Under the pieces are notes generated by a model. The model had not been told where the DNA came from. It did not search any database and saw nothing but the letters and a program-made list of their open reading frames with translations. Source: Aptenodytes patagonicus (taxonomy: Eukaryota; Chordata; Aves; Sphenisciformes; Spheniscidae). Taken from it: DNA of 64,000 bases. Below are positions 55,801 to 64,000 of the stretch, piece after piece (the stretch's first letter is position 1; each line of letters starts with the position of its first letter). Where the stretch lies: assembly GCF_965638725.1 (NCBI RefSeq), contig NC_134961.1, forward strand, positions 2,170,001 through 2,234,000, given 5' to 3'. Both the position numbers and the translations under genes were made by a program.

Positions 55801-58800
55801 GGCACCGCAGAGCATTGACGACTTTGCCTGGGCTATGGACACAATGCAGGAGCAAGTGTGGGGATGGGCCTCAGAAGAGGCAGAACAGCACGACGGGGAG
55901 CAAGCAGCCATCAGACAAGGAGCAACGGGTCCCCTTCCCTGCCCTATATCCCCCTCCCGCTCCTCCCTGGCAAGGAGAAGACATCGAGCACGGCCTGCCT
56001 GCTCCTCCCTTACCATATTTACGCTTGAGGAAGAGTGAGGAGCCACAGCACTGCAGCTCGCCCTTGGCCATGATAGCTATGCGGTCCCCCAGCAGGTCAG
56101 CCTCATCCATGAAGTGGGTGGTCAGCAGGATGGTGCGGTTGCTCCTCTGCTGCTGCAGGAGGTCCCACGTGGCCCTGCGAGAGGCTGGGTCCATCCCTGA
56201 CGTTGGCTCATCCAGCATCACCACCTGCACACAGGAGATGGGTGCTGGCCAAAAAGGGCTGGGAGAGGCACAGCAGCGCAGGAGGGGGCAACTGCAGGGC
56301 CCAGAAGGAGCCTTGACCTCACAACATGCATACGATGATCTTCCTTGGGGGAGCAGCTACCAGGCAGCAGAGCTGCGCTGCAGCCTCAGGGCATTGTCCT
56401 CAGTCGTCCTCCTTCGTGGGGGTGCTCCTGCCCCTTCCTCACTGTCCCTGCATCTCCCACTGGCTCACCATGAGTGAGGAACAACCTCAGAGCCACTAGA
56501 AGGACCTAAGCTGGCCCCAGGGAGAATAGTTCGAGGTGAGCCCCACCAAAGATGCTTGCCTTGGAGTCCCCAATGAGGGCGATGCCAATGGAGAGCTTGC
56601 GCTTCATGCCACCAGAGAGCGCCTTGGTCAGAGAGCGGCGCTTGTCCTCCAGGTTGAGGATCCTCAGGATGTGGTTGATCTCCTCGGGGCACTTGGAGGG
56701 TGGGTACCCCTTCAGCTGCCAGACAGGGGGAAGGGAGGGTTAAGCCTGCCTGCAGGGGTAAGTGAATCTGGCGAAGACCCTTCCCACCACATCAGCCATC
56801 GGCTGCTAAACACCACCACACAGTGGGGGGTTCCACGGAGCCATGCTGCCCGCGACCCTCCACTCCTCCATCAGCCAAGCAGGGAGCTCCTGCCTGCAGA
56901 TGAGGTGGAAAGAGGAGGCAAGGGCTGTTCTGCTTATCATAGAATCATAGAAGAGTTTGGGTTGGAAGGGACGTTTAAAGGTCATCTAGTCCAAGTCCCT
57001 GCAATGAGCAGGGACATCTTCAACTAGATCAGGTTGCTCAGAGCCCCGTCCAACCTGACCTGGAATGTTTCCAGGGATGGGGCATCTACTGGTCCATCTG
57101 GGCAACCTGGTCCAGTGTCTCACCACTCTCATCGTAAAAAATTTCTTCTTTGTATCTAGTCTGAATCTCCCCTCTTTTAGTTTAAAACCATTCCCCCTTG
57201 TCCTATTGCTACAAGCCCTACTACAAAGTCTGTCCCCATCTTTCTTATAAGCCCCCTTTAAGTACTGAAAGGCCGCAATAAGGTCTCCCTGGAGCCTTCT
57301 CTTCTGAAGGCTGAACAACCCCAACTCTCTCAGCCTTTCCTCATAGGAGAGGTCTTCCACCCTCTGATCTGGACCCACTTGATGGATCTCACCACGCTTT
57401 CCCAGCCTCAAGAAGCCACAAGGTGGCTGCAGGGTGCCTCCCCCAGGGCTGGCTCCCAGGGGCCCAGCAGCGCTCCCCCCAAGCGCCGTGCTCACCCCTG
57501 CATAGAAGTGGAGGTGCTCTTCCACCGTCATGTTGTCGAAGAGGACGTCGTGCTGGGGGCACAAGCCCAGGCTGCGGCGGATGAGGACCATGTCCTGGGA
57601 GATCTCGTAGCCGTTGATGTACGCCTGCCCGCCCGTTGGAGAGTGCAGACCTGGGAGGAGCGAAATGCAGCGGCCTCGGCTCAGGGCTGAGAATAACCCC
57701 GGGCGGCAAAGAGCCAGCGGAAAGGCGGGGGTCCTGCCAAGCATCCCGCCCCCCCCGCAGCTTTCTGCCAAAAGTCGGAGCAAGCCAGTCTCTTGCTCAA
57801 GCTGGGGTATGGCAGCTTTCTCCTCCCGCCCGCAGGGTGGGCTGCATGGCATCCATAGGCGGGAGGTGGACCTGGCAGTGCTGCCAGAGCGGGCAGGCAA
57901 GGAGTGAAGCGGGCAGGCAAGCCTGGCTCTCAGCCTGGCAGAGGTCCAGGCGAGGCCAGGGCAGACCTCCAGGGAAGGTCCTGTGAGCACCCTGAGCTGG
58001 CAGGAGCAGCACAGATGACAGAGAACAGGGAAGAAAGGACCATCAAAGGTCACCATGTCCACCATGCCAAAACAGGCTGCCCGGAGCTCAGCAGCTCAGG
58101 AACGGTGAAGACCAGTTCTTGGCCCGTACCCTCTCCGCCTTATCACGGCAAAACCTACAGAGACCCATCTTACAGCAGGTCCTTTCTCTTCTCAGGACCC
58201 TCCAACACAAAGACTGGCTGTCATTTCCCCCACTCTCATGGAGGGCTGAGCAGGGACCCCCACCCTCCCTCCATCTCCCCAGGCAGCAACATGCCTCTCA
58301 CTACCCCGGCATCCCTGGCCAACAGCTGAGTGAACTGAAGGTGCTCCAGGGAAGAGCAAAAACCCCTCCCCTACCTCAGAGATGGGGTTCAGCTCCTCTT
58401 TGCAAGTCAAGCCATCAGCCCCACAGCAGGATGCGGCTCCTACCTGTGAGCATGGAGAGAGTGGTGGTCTTCCCAGCACCGTTGTGTCCCAACAGGACGG
58501 TGATCTGCCCTTCATACATGTTCACCGTTAAGTCCTTGACTGCCTCTTTCATCTTGTTTCCCACTTTGAAGACCTGCGGAGATCACGTTAACGAGTTAAT
58601 GCTGTGCTCGAGGCAAGTGCTCTCAGATCTGCCCCCTCCGCTCGACCCGGCAGTCAAAGCCCGTGATGCTCATGTGGTGTTGGCATTAGACAACAGGTCT
58701 AGTTCAGGTTAAATATAGATGTCACTGCACCTGCAAGTACCTAACACTTCAGCCCGCCACAAAATGCAGCCAGCTCTCGGGAAGAGCCTCACCTGCCTTA

Positions 58801-61800
58801 CAGCAGTGAAGCAACACAGCCCTGGGTGAGGAGGGCAGCAAAATGATAAGGAAGCTGCCTGCAGGCAGCAGTTTTTACAAAAACAACATTATGATGTGTT
58901 TGTGCTGTGCCGGACAGTCGGTACCTTGGAAAGGTGCTTTATTTTGATTCCTGACACGAGGTCGGCAGGTTCCTCCTCAATGTACTGGCTCTTCAGGGCT
59001 TTCTCAGGGTCCTCCTCCTCCTCCTTCTCTTTTCCCACAACAGTCCTGGGGCGCCCGCACCAGTATGAGGGCTGATGGAAGAAGGCAGCGAGAGAGAAAC
59101 TCAGGCACAGGCAGAGACCCCCCAGTCTCGTCCACCCTCCTCCTCCCACGCAGATGCCTCCCAGGGATCTGCAAGACCACTCTCCTTGGCCTGGGAATTG
59201 CCAACCAGCACATCTTCAGCAGGCAGGTCAGACAGAGGATGAAACTGCTCCTCCTGCCCTGCTGCCTTCCCCCGGTTCTCCCTTACAGCAGGATTGCCTG
59301 TGATTACACAGGCAGCTTTTCCCCAAATTCATTCCCATGGAAAAGGTCAGTACTTCGATGAGAAGCAAAACTGCTCAGGCAGAAGCACCCTGCCCAGAAG
59401 AGCCCACGCAATGGAGGATCAACCCCTCCAAAAGCCTTGACACACACTAAAGGCAAAAAGCCTGGGGTCCAGCTGCTGCAATTACAGCCTTTTTTTTGAC
59501 CAGGCTCTCCAGGAATGAAAGTAAGTGTTTGGGACCTTAAATCCCTGTGGAAATAGCAATTCAACAACTCCTGGGCCCAAAATCAGCATCCCGCTGTGGC
59601 TTTTGGCAGACAGCTGTATCTCCGCCACCCTGGTCTAGCTGCAAGAGGGAGTGGGATGCTGGAGTGAAACCATGCTGGGATAAGGAATTTAGAGGGGAGG
59701 AGGAAAAACCTCCTGATCAAGTAACAAGGGATACGGCCACAGGATCAAAACTGTGTCGCTGTGGCTTAATGAATCCTCAGCAGCCAGCGGAGCTGCGGTA
59801 ATCACTGCAGCTACAGCCGCTGAAGGTGATGCCAAGCATTTGACTTGGCAGAGGGCAGCTCAGCTGACGGGGTGACAGTCATCACCCATCCCCTGGTACT
59901 AGCACGTGGGGGCTGGCAGGGGGAGGCAGACCACCCAGGTCCACCTGCTGGGGGAGTTTCAAATGACTGGATCTGGTTGCTCACACCCGGGGCTTCTCTC
60001 TGATGCCCTCGCTTGGGGCATGGAGACGCTTAACAACACCCTGCATGCCAACAAGTGTCAGGATAAAGATTTAAAGCCAAGACCACCTTCATATTCAGTA
60101 AAAAAATACAGCTGCATCAGCCTTTACTGAGGACGTGCTGCAGACCCCTTGATTTTGGAGGCCAGATGGTGCCACCCTTGTACGTTAGTCTAGCCCACTG
60201 CGTAGCACAGAAGCAGGGACCATCCCCGAGACATGCCCATCAAGCCCGCTGGAAGGGGTGCGTAAGCAGTGCTCACCGTCAAGAAGAAGTACCACGGCTG
60301 AGGCACGCCGTACTCCCCTGGAAAGACGGCCTCCACGTACCAGGCCACCACGCCGTAGAGCACCGAGTCCAGGAGCAGCATCCCCAGCACTTGGGCTAAG
60401 GTAAAGTTGTCGTCCACGCTGACGGGTTTCATGAGGTCCCTCCACTGAATGCCGGTCCCTGCAACGCACATGGGGCACTGCCTACCTCTGCAACCCCAGA
60501 AGGACAAAGTGCTCTCCCAGACTGTCAGATAGCATCCCTGTCCTAATTCACTGCTCGGTGACGAGGAGCCCATGCACGGCTCTACAATCCCTTCTACAGA
60601 TGGAGGGAAAAGACACAGAAGAAAGCGCGCTGACATCTCGAGGCTCCCCACCCCATCACGCTTCTTCCATCACATCCTCTGCAGCTGCCCTGGGAAGAAG
60701 CAAACTCTTCTCCAGCCATTGCCCCTCCGTCACCGCAGCCACCTTTTTAGTGCCACCACTTTGCAAGAGCATGGCCGCTGCTGGAACCAACAGCAAATTC
60801 TTATTAACACAGAAATTAAAGATATATATTGGGAAGGAGGAAATGCAATGGATTCCCATCCCTTAGAACAGAATTCACGTGGTAACTAAAGCGATGATGG
60901 CATTTTGCACAACCCAGACTGCCAGGGGCATGGGTTCAGAGGGGCAGAGCCCTGGTGCTGGTAAGACCTGCGGGAGCAATCAGCAATTAGCCCTCCTGCT
61001 CTCATTAGGAGCAGGAAAGTGCTTCTCCCTGACTTCTTTCCACCCTTCACGCCACATGCAAGCCAGTCCCAACCCACCACAAAAAAAGGCTGGCTCCTCT
61101 CCCGAGGGACGGGAGGCACTTGCTCACCTTTTCCTTCAAACATGCCTATGAGCTGTGCCCCCATGGCCATGGCGACGTTGGAGATGAGGCAGGACGCCAG
61201 CTTCTGGCTGTGGGACATCAGGTCGTAGCGGGGCGAGATGAAGAAGTAAGGGATGTAGGAGAAAAAGTAGAGGAAGCCACCAGCGGCAGCCGCGACGTTT
61301 GCTGCCAGCACAGAGAAAAGCAGGAGGGAAAACATCAATAATACGGTGATGCCACCGAATATTTCTCACCAGCTTTCCATCCATGAAGATTCAAGCCTTT
61401 GGCACAAAGGATGGTTACAGGGGGGCAGGATGAGGAGTTGCCCAAGTCCCGTGGCGAGGCAGGAGCAGCGCCGGACCCCGACCCCGCGGTGGGCAGCTGC
61501 AGAAGCACCCTGCCCATCCCAGACCAGAGCGTCCTGGGGCCAAGACAGCCAGATGATGCCCTAATGCATGAGCTTGTCTGGTTTGGGAAGCGACAGTACA
61601 CACATCCCTTCCCACGCACCGTGGGGAAAATGCAGCCAAAAAAGGGAAGAAAGGCCCCCGCTCCGCATGTCGAAGCAACTTATCCAACACAGAGCCTTGT
61701 GCAACCTCACGTAACTCTGGAGCTGCCCTGCTTTGAGCGGGATGGACTGAAGACCTCCAGAGCTGCCTCCCAACCAAAACTAAGCAAAGATTTTACAGCA

Positions 61801-63727
61801 CGAGGCCCATAATGCCCCCCCAGCCCCGCGGGTCAGCAACGCAAGGAGGCAGCCGGGGAGGGACTCACCTCTCGAGAAGAAGGTGCTCACCATGAAGTTG
61901 AAGGAGATGGAGGAGATGGAGAAGATGGCGAGGAAGGCGAACACCAGTGTGGGGTCGCTGTTGGTGAGCACCGCTCCCTGTTTGCTCACCTACCGAGAAA
62001 ATCTGGTTACGCCCAGGGCTGGCGAAGCCGGCCATGGCTGCAGGCACGTGTGGACAGCCGAGACCTGATGTTCTCCATGGGTTAAAGACAAACTGAGAGA
62101 CGGGTGAGAATGCCCAGGCCCTCCTAGACCACTCCAGAGGGAAGAAATATGGGTTGCCCTTGTGTGATGCAGGGTCTAAGAGGCAGAGGACGCCTTGCTC
62201 AGCATCCAGGCAGCCACCTCCTGCTTCTCATGGTGTGGGTACAAGCAGAGAGGAGAGCTCAAGTCCCTCCAAGGGCACGCAAGGCTGCAGGAGTGGGGTG
62301 GTCCTGCTCTGCGTGGGACTGCCTAGGCCTCCCCGGTGCCCGTGGGGCTCCCACCCCTCAGCCCCCTCCTGAGGAGGTCACCCCTGCCGTGAAAGGCAGC
62401 TGTGGGGGGCAGCTCTGCCCACCCAGCTCTGGAAAAGGCCAACTCCAGCCTTCGCTACACACATGGAGGAGTCCTGAGATACCAGGACGGTCCAGCCCAC
62501 AGCGGAGGAGCCTTGTCATCCCTGTGCCCTGCCAGCACAGAGCTTCTGGCCTGCAGAACAGTGGCCTGGGGAAAGACACTCACCTTGACACAGAAGAGCA
62601 CGGTGACGAAAAACACAGACACCAGGAGGAAGAGGAAGAACATGAGGAACCAGGCACTCCAGTGCAACCAGTTGCTGAGGCCCATCATGTGCATGTACTC
62701 CTGCGGGGAGGTCACGCCGTCACCCGGGGCTGCACCCACACTTCCCGGGCACGGCCAGGGGCGAGGTGGAGGCCCTGGTCAGGGTGGTGGTGGTGGCTTT
62801 GCCCTGTAGCACTGGCGAAGGAAGTGGCAGCCCCAGGTCCCACCGAAGTGGTCCCGCACAGCCTTCAGCATCACATGGTGACCCCCAACTCCCTGGACAG
62901 GGGCTGCCACCACCACAGGAGAACATCTCCCCAAAGAGCTGAGCTGAACCCGAAACCACAGCAGCTGAGGCCAGCGGGGCCACCACGGTCACCCGGCAGT
63001 GGGGCAGAGGACAGGACAACCCAATGCCCAGGGGAAGCCAAGCCCTGCACACTCAGCCCTGCTGTCACAACATCAGCCGAGCTCCAACCGCCCCCACAAC
63101 ACAACTCAGACACACGGGTTTCTCCATTCAGAAGCCAAAGATCTTGTTTCCCAGACACTGAACTCTTGAATCTACAAAACTCTTGAATCCACTAGTGTTG
63201 CCCTCTCTCCCAGCCACCTTCCAGGCCAAGAGAAACACCAGCCCTTCGGTCCGGCAGCCTTGGCCGCACAGCAGGGAGAGCCGAGCTGCGTCCTGGAGGC
63301 AGGATTAGCGACATTCCTCCCTGGGGCTTGCTAATCTGCTGCCATCCCCACCTCCTGCTCGCTGGCTCCAAACCTGACGGGGATTTTGTTCCTAATTTAA
63401 AGGCAGCATCCGTTGGGAAACGCCGCAGAGGGAGGGCAGCACCCAGATGTCCCACTGCTCACGTTACCTTCAGCTTCTTCTCCTTCTCGTGCACGACAGC
63501 GCGGACGATGTTGAGCGAGGTGTAGGTGAAGCTGAGCATGAGCAGCAGGGGCAGCTGGTTCTGGATGGCGAGGAGGAAGAGGTCGTTGACGTACGCTGGG
63601 TAGGGGAAGCGCTGCACCACCACCGTGATGTTCTCCAGCAGGCTGGTGGAGCTGGCGTTGGCGTGGTACTGCATGATGGCTCTGTCCACCGCGTGCTGCA
63701 CTGCCAGGAAACCTTCTCGGATATAGC
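45775..63727 (-). CDS. ABCA3: ABCA3 lipid transporter, 26 exons (N-terminal exons outside window)
   Basis: Full-length-type ABC transporter that loads phospholipid into lamellar bodies of type II lung cells. Minus-strand exons: 63727-63468, 62700-62584, 61989-61869, 61301-61128, 60458-60277, 59071-58925, 58573-58444, 57650-57496, 56715-56560, 56224-56014, 55718-55568, 55032-54934, 54743-54551, 53692-53389, 53050-52777, 52181-51977, 51484-51265, 51019-50861, 50365-50193, 49897-49763, 49631-49437, 48492-48305, 48199-48029, 47771-47584, 47476-47403, 45906-45775 (TGA 45777-45775). They total 4,514 bases in one frame, 1,503 residues; human has 1,704 in all, so about 215 N-terminal residues lie beyond 64,000. 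Two full NBDs are present. The intron after 56560 has a GC donor. The residue at the 57496/56715 junction is Gly where human has Gln. No inactivating change was seen. Confidence 0.97.
45907..47402 (-). other. ABCA3 last intron, 1.5 kb
   Basis: Donor GTAAGG and acceptor CTCGTAG (minus strand). Its middle third is an AT-rich simple-sequence expansion (46091-46735); the rest is unremarkable GC-rich intron. Confidence 0.85.
46091..46735. repeat. AT-rich simple-sequence tract with flanking direct repeats
   Basis: About 640 bases of degenerate TATA, TATAGTATA and ATATAGAG repeats. It is interrupted near its left end by a GC-rich block holding a 20-base perfect palindrome (46186-46205, TGGGCTGGGATCCCAGCCCA). 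A near copy of the block's core (TCCCTGAGCTGGGATCC, 46733-46749, one mismatch to 46182-46198) ends the tract. Confidence 0.9.
48493..49436 (-). other. ABCA3 intron before 48492, no feature seen
   Basis: A 944-base intron within NBD2, donor GTACCG and acceptor CCCCAAG. No repeat or exon was recognised inside. Confidence 0.8.
50193..53692 (-). CDS. ABCA3: ABCA3 exons coding TMD2 and second extracellular loop
   Basis: Six exons. The first has a membrane span ([20 protein letters not shown]) followed by the large luminal loop (53692-52777). The rest carry spans such as [75 protein letters not shown] and [15 protein letters not shown]. The 53050-52777 exon uses donor GTATGT two bases into a Glu codon, the only choice that keeps frame with the next exon. 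Confidence 0.92.
50366..53388 (-). other. ABCA3 introns between TMD2 exons, no feature seen
   Basis: The introns over 300 bases here are 50366-50860, 51485-51976, 52182-52776 and 53051-53388. All have GT-AG borders. I recognised no mobile element, RNA or extra exon in them. Confidence 0.75.
53693..54550 (-). other. ABCA3 intron before TMD2, no feature seen
   Basis: An 858-base intron, donor GTGAGT and acceptor CCCTCCCAG. It is AT-richer around 54000-54400 with no recognisable element. Confidence 0.75.
54551..55032 (-). CDS. ABCA3: ABCA3 exons coding post-NBD1 regulatory segment
   Basis: Two exons encoding [19 protein letters not shown] and the conserved [17 protein letters not shown], then a Ser/Asp-rich stretch ([18 protein letters not shown]) more divergent from human, before the second membrane half. 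Confidence 0.92.
55033..55567 (-). other. ABCA3 intron 55033-55567, no feature seen
   Basis: A 535-base GT-AG intron (donor GTAACG). Nothing else was recognised. Confidence 0.8.
55568..59071 (-). CDS. ABCA3: ABCA3 exons coding nucleotide-binding domain 1
   Basis: Six exons. The first carries the acidic linker ([12 protein letters not shown]) leading to IKIKHLSK. Walker [11 protein letters not shown] is in 58573-58444, the Q-loop segment [13 protein letters not shown] in 57650-57496, the signature [10 protein letters not shown] in 56715-56560, and Walker [13 protein letters not shown] plus the H-loop TTHFMDEAD in 56224-56014. All catalytic motifs look intact. Confidence 0.95.
56225..56559 (-). 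other. ABCA3: ABCA3 GC-AG intron
   Basis: The exon ends GGGGACTCCAAG and the intron begins GCAAGC, so the donor is GC, not GT. The acceptor is TGTGCAG. Joining there gives [15 protein letters not shown], exactly aligned to human ABCA3. AG|GCAAG is the usual context of GC donors. The nearest GT would add residues inside NBD1. Confidence 0.88.
56716..57495 (-). other. ABCA3 intron with CR1 insertion
   Basis: A 780-base intron, more than half of it CR1 sequence. Donor GTGAGC and acceptor TGGCAG are clear of the insertion. Confidence 0.9.
56937..57375 (-). mobile_element. CR1 LINE, 5'-truncated, about 440 bases
   Basis: On the minus strand it reads the end of CR1 ORF2 ([20 protein letters not shown], then [19 protein letters not shown]) and the 3' UTR, finishing TTCCAACCC...TTCTATGATTCTATGA at 56937. 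It lies in the same orientation as ABCA3. The 5' end is truncated in the ORF2 tail as usual for CR1; the left limit is approximate. Confidence 0.93.
57651..58443 (-). other. ABCA3 intron 57651-58443, no feature seen
   Basis: A 793-base GT-AG intron within NBD1. No element was recognised. Confidence 0.8.
58574..60276 (-). other. ABCA3 introns 58574-58924 and 59072-60276, no feature seen
   Basis: Two GT-AG introns flanking the exon 58925-59071; the second, 1,205 bases, is among the longest in the gene here. No repeat or extra exon was seen. Confidence 0.75.
60277..63727 (-). CDS. ABCA3: ABCA3 exons coding end of first extracellular loop and TMD1
   Basis: Five exons. The first (63727-63468) opens [18 protein letters not shown], the end of the large luminal loop, then enters a transmembrane span ([21 protein letters not shown]). 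Further hydrophobic spans are [53 protein letters not shown] and [17 protein letters not shown]. Together they give the first half's membrane bundle. An N-glycosylation sequon NAS sits in the luminal part. Confidence 0.93.
60459..63467 (-). other. ABCA3 introns between TMD1 exons, no feature seen
   Basis: Introns 60459-61127, 61302-61868, 61990-62583 and 62701-63467, all GT-AG. Short open frames inside them show no family resemblance. Confidence 0.75.
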
Positions 63728-64000
63728 CTGCACGGCAAAAACGACACGGGGGAATAGAGACGGGTCTGGGTTTTGGAGGGAGGCGCTGGCAGGAGAGAAA
63801 CAGCCTTTGCGGGAGGGATTGCTTGGGAAGAAGGACAGGACACAAAAAAAGAGCTTGTAGGAAAAGCAAAATAACCATCACTATCGACACGCTCCTGCCG
63901 GCACAGAGGGGCTCAGGAAGGATTTAAATCACAGCAATTTACATCTCTCATAATCATCATTTCAAAGCAGCTGGCAGGAAAACTCGATTTGAACTGCAGT
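63728..64000 (-). other. ABCA3 intron, truncated by window edge
   Basis: Sequence upstream of the acceptor TGCCGTGCAG. The next upstream exon is not within the window. Confidence 0.8.

Noticed and set aside
56986-58065. 359-codon minus-strand frame
   Set aside because: A chimera of CR1 ORF2 tail, one ABCA3 exon and intron sequence read straight through; not a gene.

Overview
This window is from an animal nuclear genome, almost certainly a bird. Its genes are split by short GT-AG introns. It carries two 5'-truncated CR1 LINE ends with the avian ATTCTATGATTCTATG tail, few other transposons, and very GC-rich CpG promoter regions of the kind seen on bird microchromosomes. From memory, the gene set matches human 16p13.3 and chicken chromosome 14. 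I see no bacterial, viral or CRISPR features and no LTR or endogenous-virus fossils.

Layout: (1) 1-25.4 kb holds the last five coding exons of RAB40C (+), with long AT-richer introns and a 2.8 kb 3' UTR; its first coding exon lies upstream of the window. (2) 25.4-29.8 kb is GC-rich intergenic sequence. (3) 29.8-32.5 kb is WFIKKN1 (+), two exons, 550 aa. (4) 32.76-36.3 kb is METTL26 (-), six exons, 208 aa, tail-to-tail with WFIKKN1. (5) 36.5 kb is a tRNA-Gly(CCC) gene (-), about 200 bp upstream of the METTL26 start. (6) 36.6-38.5 kb is intergenic sequence with a pyrimidine-rich minisatellite and a CpG island. (7) 38.5-42.3 kb is MCRIP2 (+), five exons, 144 aa. (8) 43.07-64 kb is ABCA3 (-), with 26 of its 3' coding exons covering about 1,503 residues; its N-terminal exons lie beyond the right edge.

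The genes are functionally independent: a Cullin5-RING substrate receptor of the Rab family, a secreted GDF8/GDF11-binding multi-domain protease-inhibitor protein, a putative methyltransferase, a MAPK-linked corepressor-interacting protein, and the lamellar-body phospholipid transporter of lung type II cells. All exon junctions were worked out by hand from splice signals, reading frame and remembered human proteins. Every junction listed keeps the frame, and the summed lengths agree with the known proteins.

I found no convincing new biological system. The points most worth checking are: a GC-AG intron in ABCA3; a glutamine in place of the expected basic P1 residue in WFIKKN1 Kunitz 2; a direct-repeat-flanked AT tract with a 20-bp perfect palindrome in the last ABCA3 intron; several minisatellites in METTL26 intron 1 and upstream of MCRIP2; a tandem duplication with a 23-G run between the tRNA and METTL26; and the clustering of all long G/C homopolymers between 26 and 45 kb.
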